Below, one piece after another: positions 53,274-61,400 of a stretch of DNA of 64,000 bases. How positions within the stretch are numbered: the first letter of the stretch is position 1; every line of letters starts with the position of its first letter. Location of the stretch: NCBI GenBank assembly GCA_011082265.1, contig CP049781.1, forward strand, positions 1,488,001 to 1,552,000. The letters are read 5' to 3'. The notes beneath the pieces are model-generated. The model worked only from the letters and a program-made list of their open reading frames with translations. It made no database searches and was not told the origin of the DNA. The DNA is from Candidatus Lachnocurva vaginae. GTDB lineage: Bacteria; Bacillota; Clostridia; Lachnospirales; Lachnospiraceae. Position numbers and translations under genes: made by a program.

Positions 53274-55514
53274 ATGAAAATAAAAGAGAAATTTAAAACA
53301 TTTTTTTCTAAACTAAAAGACATTTTAATAAAACTCTATGAAAAAATATTGGAGATAAAAAAAAGAAGAGAAAGTAAACCTAAAAGCAAATTTGCAATAT
53401 TCATGGAAAAATATCATAACTTCTTTGAAAAGTATGCAATTTTTCTTCATATAGTCATTGCTCTTTTCCTTTGTTTTTTACTTGAACTTATGGCGAGACA
53501 TTCATTTATTAAAACATTTATTTTTGTAAGAGATCATACGATTCCTTATTTATATAACGCTTTTATAATATATGTATTTTTATCACTTTGTTTTATCACA
53601 AAAAGACGTTCTTTTGTAAGAATTTTTGTCATCGGTATTTTTTTTATCTTAGGACTTATTAATGGCATCCTTTTATTACAGCGTGTGTCGCCATTCGGTT
53701 TTACAGATCTTTATATGATTACAGACCTTCTTACAATGCAGGATACTAAATATTTTTCTCTAACTCAGGAGATAATGACTATAACCGGCTTTGCGTTATT
53801 TTTTGTATTCCTTGTCATTTTATTTATTAAGGGGCATAAATACAAAACGAAAACATCTCTTCGAATGAAACTCGTTTTTCCTATTATAATGTTCATAAGC
53901 CTTCCGCTGCTTACACTCTTTCTTCAAAGAACAAATAAACTTGCAGCATACTTCGGGAATTTAGCACAAGGATACAGCGACTATGGTTATTTGTACGGAT
54001 TCTCTTCATCGGTTGTAGACATTGGTATGAAAAAACCGCTTAATTATAGCGAACATACTATAAATAGAATTATGAAGTCTGATGATAAAGAAGTAGGAAA
54101 TACTACTTTAACTCAGAAGAAAGCACCAAATATTGTAGTAGTTCTTCTTGAGTCTTACTTCGATCCTTATGACTGTAAGTACCTTAAGTTTTCAAAAGAT
54201 CCTGCACCTTTTTTTCACTATCTTCAGAAGAATTATTCAACCGGACATTTTGTATCTCCCGTTGTAGGTGCCGGAACCTGTAATACTGAATTTGAGGTTT
54301 TAACAGGAATGTCATGCAGATTCTTAGGACCTGGCGAATATCCTCAAAAAACGATTTTAAAAAAAAGGAGCTGTGAAAGTGCAGCAGACGTATTAAAAAG
54401 TCTTAATTATGTTTCTCATGTCGTTCATAATAACGGAGGAAATTTCTATAGTAGGAAAAATGCATTCTCTCAGATGGGCTTTAATACTTTTACTGCAAAG
54501 GAAAATCTTGATATCACAGAATATACGCCGTTAGGGACATGGCCTACCGATCCTATCCTTATAAATGCAACAAAAGATGCTATGGATTCCACAAAGGGAC
54601 AAGATTTTATATATACGATTACAGTCGGTACTCATGGAGCATATCCGACTTATAAAGTGCTTGATAATCCTCCCATTAAGGTTACTGCTGAAGGGAAATC
54701 CGAAGCTGAACGATATGCATGGGAATATTATATCAATCAAATCCACGAGATGGATAAATGGATGAAAGCTTATGTAAAAAGTTTAAGCGAAAGAAAAGAA
54801 GACACCATTTTAATTATGTTCGGTGATCATTTACCTACGATGGGGCTTTTAGACAGCGATATGAAAACGGGTTCTATCTACCACACAAATTACGTAACCT
54901 GGAATAATTTTAATATGCCGAAAAAAGATATGGATTTAGCTGCATATCAGCTGCTCCCGGAATATTTTAACAGACTCGGTATTCATAATGGAACGATATT
55001 TAAATACAATCAACATATGACAAATAACAAGTATGCATATAATTCCATTGCTTACCTTAATGGCCTTGAAAATCTTCAATATGACTTACTTTATGGTAAG
55101 AAATATGCATATAAGGGAAAAGATCTTTTCCCTGCTACAGATATTATTATGGGAATTAAAGATATCGTTATAAATAAGGTCTATACATTCGGAGGAAAGG
55201 TTCACATATATGGTGATAACTTCAATAAATGGAGTTATGTATATGTAAATGATAAGCAGGTTCCTACCCATTATGAAAGCGGACAGGTGCTTACCATTTC
55301 AAAGAAAAAGATTAAAGATAATGATATTATAACTGTATCACAAGTAGGCTCTGGAAGCGATGTATTCAGGACATCAAAGGCTTTTGTCTATTCCGATCCT
55401 CAGGCCAAAATATCTGAAGGAATATTTAATAATAGCTCCGATATAGAAATAGAAAAACCAAAATTAAACCAGCCCGATGAAGATAAGCCTAATGTAAAAG
55501 AAGTTGAGAATTGA
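53274..55514 (+). CDS. LTA synthase-family phosphoglycerol transferase
   Basis: 746 residues. A basic N-terminal stretch, about five transmembrane helices (55-240), then an external sulfatase-fold domain: Glu293 in LLESY, the catalytic threonine Thr335 in GAGTCNTEF, and the metal-binding GDH block in IMFGDHLPTMG. Such enzymes transfer glycerol phosphate from phosphatidylglycerol to lipoteichoic acid or related polymers. After the catalytic domain a beta-rich domain (about 640-710) and an acidic proline-containing tail extend the protein beyond ordinary LtaS. Confidence 0.9.
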   Translation: MKIKEKFKTFFSKLKDILIKLYEKILEIKKRRESKPKSKFAIFMEKYHNFFEKYAIFLHIVIALFLCFLLELMARHSFIKTFIFVRDHTIPYLYNAFIIYVFLSLCFITKRRSFVRIFVIGIFFILGLINGILLLQRVSPFGFTDLYMITDLLTMQDTKYFSLTQEIMTITGFALFFVFLVILFIKGHKYKTKTSLRMKLVFPIIMFISLPLLTLFLQRTNKLAAYFGNLAQGYSDYGYLYGFSSSVVDIGMKKPLNYSEHTINRIMKSDDKEVGNTTLTQKKAPNIVVVLLESYFDPYDCKYLKFSKDPAPFFHYLQKNYSTGHFVSPVVGAGTCNTEFEVLTGMSCRFLGPGEYPQKTILKKRSCESAADVLKSLNYVSHVVHNNGGNFYSRKNAFSQMGFNTFTAKENLDITEYTPLGTWPTDPILINATKDAMDSTKGQDFIYTITVGTHGAYPTYKVLDNPPIKVTAEGKSEAERYAWEYYINQIHEMDKWMKAYVKSLSERKEDTILIMFGDHLPTMGLLDSDMKTGSIYHTNYVTWNNFNMPKKDMDLAAYQLLPEYFNRLGIHNGTIFKYNQHMTNNKYAYNSIAYLNGLENLQYDLLYGKKYAYKGKDLFPATDIIMGIKDIVINKVYTFGGKVHIYGDNFNKWSYVYVNDKQVPTHYESGQVLTISKKKIKDNDIITVSQVGSGSDVFRTSKAFVYSDPQAKISEGIFNNSSDIEIEKPKLNQPDEDKPNVKEVEN

Positions 55515-55540
55515 AATTAGAATAAATTAGAATAAAAAAT

Positions 55541-55573
55541 AAGGTTTTCTACTTTAAGTAGAAAACCTTTTTT
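55541..55573 (+). terminator. Terminator after the LTA synthase-family gene
   Basis: AAGGTTTTCTACTT and its complement AAGTAGAAAACCTT form a perfect 14-bp stem with a tiny loop, then TTTT. It begins 27 nt past the stop. Confidence 0.9.
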
Positions 55574-55599
55574 ATGCCTAAAATTATTAATCTATTCTT

Positions 55600-56727
55600 T
55601 TACTTATTTTTTCTATTTTTTATAACATAGCTATATTTACTATGCTTACTTACCAACAATACTCCTACTCCTGCAAATAATACTGCAAGTGCCAAGAAAT
55701 ATCTCGGATCCATAGGTCCCGCTGTCTTAGGAGTTGTATCCTTAGAATGTGTAACTACTCCTCCTGTAGCAATAACCTTTCCCTGTTTATTCGTAATAGT
55801 TCCGTCCGTATGAGTTGTTGTGCCGTCTTTATGAGTTACAGATCCATCAGCATTCTGTATATCTCCCGCTTCAGGAACAATTGTAACACCTCCGTTTGTG
55901 GTATTAGTATTATTAGGATTCGGCACGTTTGGACTGCTTCCATTAGGCTTTTCACCTGTTTGTCCGCCAGTTCCAGTTGTCGAAGGTTCATTCGGATTTG
56001 CTTGTCCTTCCCCCCCACTTGGTTCAAATTCTATACCCTTTTTCATCGCAAAATTCATTGCATAAGATCCGTCAGGTGCTACGATTTTCTTTATATAATT
56101 ATTTATAGGATGCCTCTCATCAAAAGCATTCTCATCAATTTCTAAATCAGAATCCAAAATCTCTAAAGTGTTAATTCCTTTACACCCAAAAAGAGCATGT
56201 GCATTGATTTTTTTAGTACCCTTTTTTACTTTAAACTTTCCTTGAACTTCATGAAGAACAGCAATAAGAGCATTTCCCTTATATAGTCCTTTACCATTAA
56301 TTGAAAAATTTTTATTTCCACTCGCTATTTCTATCGAAGAAAGTCCTTCTACAAACATAATAGGATTTCCTTCTACATTCTCTAACGAACTCGGTAAAAT
56401 AATTTTTCCTATATGAGCATTTCCAAATATCGCTTCTTTAAGACTACTTATTTTAGTTTTTGAAAGATCTAAAGTGCCTATTTCAGGAGGATTAGGCTTA
56501 TCATTGTCACCATCATCAAATGCATTACAACCCGCAATTTCTTTTACAACTGCTGGAACAGTAACATCTCCTCCTTTTCCTTTATAGCTATTAAGCACCC
56601 CATCTTCTATATCCCAGTCCGAATCATCTCCTACTGCATTTAAGTGATTGGAAGCAACTGCCCATATTGCAATTACAAGCGACAAGGCGACCAGCACCCA
56701 TCCGATTTTTGTACCTTTATTTATCAT
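55600..56727 (-). CDS. Leucine-rich-repeat surface protein with sortase signal
   Basis: 375 residues: N-terminal hydrophobic export segment (about 8-26), BspA/LRR_5-like repeats (about 80-235; LDLSKTKISSLKEAIFG, KIILPSSLENV, NTLEILDSDLEID), a Gly/Asn/Pro/Thr-rich linker with short DG(S/T)xT repeats, then TPKTAG at 332-337, a hydrophobic helix (343-360) and a basic tail. The last three elements form a wall-sorting signal resembling SPKTG/NPKTG class B motifs, with Ala where Gly is usual. The sortase gene lies just upstream in the same direction. AGAGGGG precedes the ATG. Confidence 0.83.
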   Translation of the reverse strand: MINKGTKIGWVLVALSLVIAIWAVASNHLNAVGDDSDWDIEDGVLNSYKGKGGDVTVPAVVKEIAGCNAFDDGDNDKPNPPEIGTLDLSKTKISSLKEAIFGNAHIGKIILPSSLENVEGNPIMFVEGLSSIEIASGNKNFSINGKGLYKGNALIAVLHEVQGKFKVKKGTKKINAHALFGCKGINTLEILDSDLEIDENAFDERHPINNYIKKIVAPDGSYAMNFAMKKGIEFEPSGGEGQANPNEPSTTGTGGQTGEKPNGSSPNVPNPNNTNTTNGGVTIVPEAGDIQNADGSVTHKDGTTTHTDGTITNKQGKVIATGGVVTHSKDTTPKTAGPMDPRYFLALAVLFAGVGVLLVSKHSKYSYVIKNRKNK

Positions 56728-56823
56728 TTTTGCCCCTCTTAAATAATAAATCTATTGCATAAAATACTTACAATTCATGACATATTATACACTATTAAAT
56801 ATGAATTTTCTACTAAATTACTA

Positions 56824-58266
56824 TTATTTTATTCTTTTTGCTACTAGAAATAGCCGACCATCTTTCATATATGAATTACATGTTGAAAGAGTAAGAAGCT
56901 GATCATCTACGTCTATATCTATGGAATTCCCATAAATATTTTGGCTATTTATGCTATTGTAAAAGTCATCCCAATCTTTTTTTGTCCTCGCTTCTATAAA
57001 ATTATAGTATCGATACCTTTTTTCGTCTTTGTATGCAACTTGAGAAAGTCCTACAGCGACAATCTGATATTCTCTCTTTTCATATAAGGTATTAAATTCT
57101 ATTTTTGTATGTGCTTCGTAAAAATCCTTCTTTAAGAATTTTTTTAAGTCTCCAAACATAAGCCCTGTTGAAGTATCATGTCCATATATAATCGTATTCG
57201 TCGTAGGACGTTCATAATTTGACCTATAATCCATAAAAATACATCCGTTTTTATCTTCCATATTGTCAAATGAATGCGTTAAATAATACTCATTGTTATT
57301 CTTTTTTTGCATGACTGGATAATTTACGTTCGTATCAATTATGTTAAGCCATCCTATCATTTCAGGATTTTTTTCATGTGCATCCTTATATTCTGGAAGA
57401 ATTTCTTTTGCTTTTGCAGTGCCTTGATTATTTTTGGCAAATTTATCATTTCTCTTAAGCAAAGTAATTCTATCTTTTTTTGTAGAATGCTTTATATCCT
57501 TCTTCTTAAGTGCTTCCTGCTGCATTCTTTTCATTTTTTGTGCTACAAGAATATCTTTTATCTCACCTTTAAGGAAATATGAAAATGAAATTATTGCAAG
57601 AAAAATTACCAGAATAGCAAACCATTTTTGAGTCTTTGCATGCCCTTCTGCTTCATCTACTACCTTTTTATCTTCAAGAAGATCCACAGACCTTTCAGCT
57701 ACAACATCTCCTACATAATCAAAAAATCTCTCACCTATTGTGCTTTTAAATTCAATCTTTCCTTCTCTTATCATATTATAAAGCTTTACTGCAGCTTCAG
57801 GATCTTTGATATTAATATTTTTCTTTATAATTTCAATCCTTTTAATATCATCTTCCGCATTACGATATTCATAATAAGTGTCGAAAATGTAGCCTCCAAT
57901 ATGATAGCGATGAACTCTTTCATCATCTTCTTCCGTTCTTCCTGTCTTTTCTTCAATTGCTCTTGCAATATCTTTACTTACGATATTTACGGAATCATTA
58001 TCTTTTTCAGCACCATCTAAAATTTCGCCTTCTTTTACTTTATCTAAAGATTCGTATTCATCATTATCATCCGATTCCTTAGAATATTCGTATTTTTCAT
58101 CATACGCTGAATATTTTCCTTTTTTGTCAGTATTTGAAGGTCCTTCTTTTTCATGTGCGTAAGAAGATTCTTCTTTTTCATCATCATGCAAAGTTTCATC
58201 ATCAAATATATCAGTATCTTCTTCTCTATTTTTAACTATTTTTTTTATTTTATCTAAAACTTTCAT
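56824..58266 (-). CDS. Class B-type sortase with long cytosolic N-terminal domain
   Basis: 480 residues. The C-terminal 190 form a sortase: His363 (IYGHDT), Cys463 (LSTC) and Arg471 (DGRLF), with helical insertions and IGWLNI...NYPVMQ of class B. Unusually, the single transmembrane helix is at about 214-232, so roughly 210 residues precede it, mainly acidic and low-complexity (1-95) then a helical part. This N-domain should lie in the cytosol. Its neighbour downstream carries a TPKTAG sorting signal, a likely substrate. No clear Shine-Dalgarno is seen. Confidence 0.87.
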   Translation of the reverse strand: MKVLDKIKKIVKNREEDTDIFDDETLHDDEKEESSYAHEKEGPSNTDKKGKYSAYDEKYEYSKESDDNDEYESLDKVKEGEILDGAEKDNDSVNIVSKDIARAIEEKTGRTEEDDERVHRYHIGGYIFDTYYEYRNAEDDIKRIEIIKKNINIKDPEAAVKLYNMIREGKIEFKSTIGERFFDYVGDVVAERSVDLLEDKKVVDEAEGHAKTQKWFAILVIFLAIISFSYFLKGEIKDILVAQKMKRMQQEALKKKDIKHSTKKDRITLLKRNDKFAKNNQGTAKAKEILPEYKDAHEKNPEMIGWLNIIDTNVNYPVMQKKNNNEYYLTHSFDNMEDKNGCIFMDYRSNYERPTTNTIIYGHDTSTGLMFGDLKKFLKKDFYEAHTKIEFNTLYEKREYQIVAVGLSQVAYKDEKRYRYYNFIEARTKKDWDDFYNSINSQNIYGNSIDIDVDDQLLTLSTCNSYMKDGRLFLVAKRIK

Positions 58267-58350
58267 AAGTCATATTTTAAACTATCATTTTTTTTTCTTC
58301 AATCTATTAACGATAATATATCTTTATATTTATATATTATTTTATGAAAC

Positions 58351-58427
58351 CTATATTTATTATTTAAAAAATATTTATTTTATAAAAGCTATATTTATCA
58401 TTAACAAATATTTATTTTATAAAAAAG
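58351..58427. repeat. Tandem repeat of a 38-39-bp AT-rich unit
   Basis: Copies at 58351-58388 and 58389-58427 share CTATATTTAT and ATATTTATTTTATAAAA. They stand in the region between the giant gene and the sortase gene, ending at the terminator. Confidence 0.7.
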
Positions 58428-58454
58428 AGACATCGACTATATAATCGATGTCTC
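58421..58454 (-). terminator. Terminator after the giant repeat protein gene
   Basis: GAGACATCGA and TCGATGTCTC are exact complements around an 8-nt loop, followed on the minus strand by TTTTTT. It lies about 30 nt past the stop of the giant gene, separating it from the sortase gene. Confidence 0.92.
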
Positions 58455-58485
58455 CAAAAAATATTTTTTAACTAAAAATTTATTT

Positions 58486-61400
58486 TTAATTTACTTTTAC
58501 TTTTATCGGATCTCCAAATGGACTGAAAACAAAGTCATCTTCTGATAATACTTTATATGTCCTTATCTTGTAGTAATATATTCTTCCTTTCTCTGTTCTA
58601 TTATCTTTATATTTTCCATAAATAACAGGAACTATCGCTACTCTTCTATATTGCCCACTATATGATGTACTTCTAAAGATATCATATCCGCTAATTGAAG
58701 AATCATCCGATTTCCACTCTAATGTATTTGTTTTTCCTAACTTACTACTATTAAACCTTGTATTATCCGGTTTTTGAATATCTAACGTTTCTATAAGCGT
58801 ACTCTCATCACCGAAATAATAAACTCGTCTTTCCTTATCATAAATATATGGAATAACTTGTATTTCGTAAGTTTTTCCTCCTTCTAGTCCGCTCAACATA
58901 TAACTTGTATTAGCTGTAGTATATTCCTTAAAGCCCGTCTTTCCTTTTTCTTTTACCTTAATCTTAACTCCATCAATTTTATCTATTGTATTCCAATTTA
59001 AATATTTTAATCCTGAATTACTTTTAGATAAATTAAGATTATGAACAGCTGTAGGAACAACTTTTATACTCTTTGGATTTTCAAGTAATCTAAATTTAAG
59101 CAGAGTATTCTTATACTCGCCAAGACCTTCAATTACAGGATAATACTCTCCGCAATTCTTTATTTCAGTTTCTTCTCCTTCGTAATTTTCGTATTTTAGC
59201 TTATAATCCTTTCCTTCTTGTAATGTTTTTCTTCCTCTTCTTACACTAAGATAAGGTTTTTTCGCATATCCGTCATATGTATATTTTCTTATAAATGTTA
59301 CATCTCTTTCTCTAATCTTTGTGCCGCCTACATTAAAGTTTGCTTTTACAACTTTTTCTCCCGTAGCGGTTTTGAATAGAGGAATTTCAACTCTGTAATG
59401 TCCGGCATCAACAAGACTATGTATTTCTTCCTTTTTATCAGGAGGAGTTATCTTATATATCTTTACTGCATCCGGATTAATCTTAAGCTCTGTTCCATCC
59501 GGCTGAACTACTGTAAAGTCAGGTTTAATTTCTTTTCCTGTATATTCATAATCAGGGAAATCCATGCCTGTTTCTTTATTTTTATCCTTAATCTTATACT
59601 TTCCTAACTCCGTAGAAATCTTATATTCTTTAGAAGCCGTCTTAGAAAGATAATTACTTCTCTTACTTTCAGGATTTACCATAATAACAAGTTTACCGCT
59701 CGTCTGGAAATCATTATCAGAAGTTTCTGTAACTGTATAATCATTTTTATCAAGAGTTATACCACCAACTTCTATTGATTTAATCTTTTCTTCCTTGGAC
59801 GGATGAGGCGGCTGATTTAATCCTAAATAATAATATTCCTTTTGATTTAAGTTAACTTTTGCATGTTCAAGATCCGCATATATATCAAATGTCTTTTTAA
59901 CAGTGCCGCTGTAGTTACCCATGCCTTTTATTATCATTGTTGCCGTTCCTATTGTCTTATTATTATTAATGGTAACTGTATAATCCTTTCCTCTTACAAG
60001 TTTAAGTTCATTTGAACCATCTCTAAATGCAAGTCTAGGTACTATAGGTCTACGATGTTCATAATCGTACGGATATCTGTCTGCATTACTGTCCTTTTTA
60101 ACATTATCTGCGTCCAAAAGAATTACATCAAACTTCATCGGCTTTCCTAAAATATTGAAGTCCTTCTTTAATGTATCGCCTCCCGTATCATAATCGCCTT
60201 TCATCATTATGGCAATTCCGGCTTTGGTTTCATCGTTTGAAACGGTTTCATTATTGATATATCCGCCGTTCTTTGCATAACCTTTTCTCTTGTATAATTC
60301 ATAATTATCTGAGCTTATCGGAGTATTCGGATCAATATCGTCATCATAAAGCTCTACATCCGACGTTGCAGGACGTCCATTATAAATGGTTTCATATTCT
60401 TTAGTGTCTTCATTATATTTAAACTTCTTAAATTTAACTCTAATACACCATTTACCATTTTTTATAGGATTTTTCTTCTTTATATGATACTCAAAATTAA
60501 GTGCTCCATAATATTGTCCTATACCTTTTAATGTTACTGTTTTAGTTCCGGCATGAATTATATCTTCTTTGCCTTTATGAACATCTTCAGCACCGGTATC
60601 TATAACCGATTTAACAGTGTAGTCGCTTTCCTTAGATAACTCAACACTATGATCATCAGCTAAAGCAATATCATAGCTTAATTCATCTTCTCCATGAGGA
60701 AATCCGTCATATGTAACATTAGGATCATTAAATCCTACAACTTCAGCAACCTTTCCTAAATCTTTTCCTATGTTAAATGTAATATTTTTAGATCCTGTAT
60801 AATTTCCGGTTCCTTCAATAACTATAGTCGGTGCATTTTCCTTATCATCTTTTGATGCGGAATTTATGTTGTTTTTATAGGAAACTTTATAATCTTTATC
60901 TATATTCATTTTAATAGGATCGAGCTGATGTCCGTCTTTTTTAGCCAAAGTTTTATACATAGCTACTATATCAGTAGGCTTTACTTCTTGCCCCGTATAA
61001 TCATGCTCAAGATTTTGAAGATTTATTTCTACTTCCTTACTTTTTATATTTTTCGGTTTAATTTCTATTGTCTTAGTAATCTGTCCGGTATAATGACTTC
61101 CTTCTACTGCCGTTATAGTAAATGAATAACTACCTACGTTAGGGCTTAACTCAGATACAGGTGTAACTGTATAATCTCCCTTCTTTCCTGTCTTTTCACT
61201 TCTCATAAGAGTAGCTCTAACAGGCTTACCATCTTGATCCTTATATCCTAGATCCACTGTTAATTTAATATCACCGGCATCTACAGGTTTTCCGTCATAC
61301 TCTTTTGCATCCTGTATTGTAACGCTTCCGGATCCTATATCTCTATCATTAACTACTACATCTTGTTTATATGTTCCGGTAAAATTCTTCTTTCCTGTAA

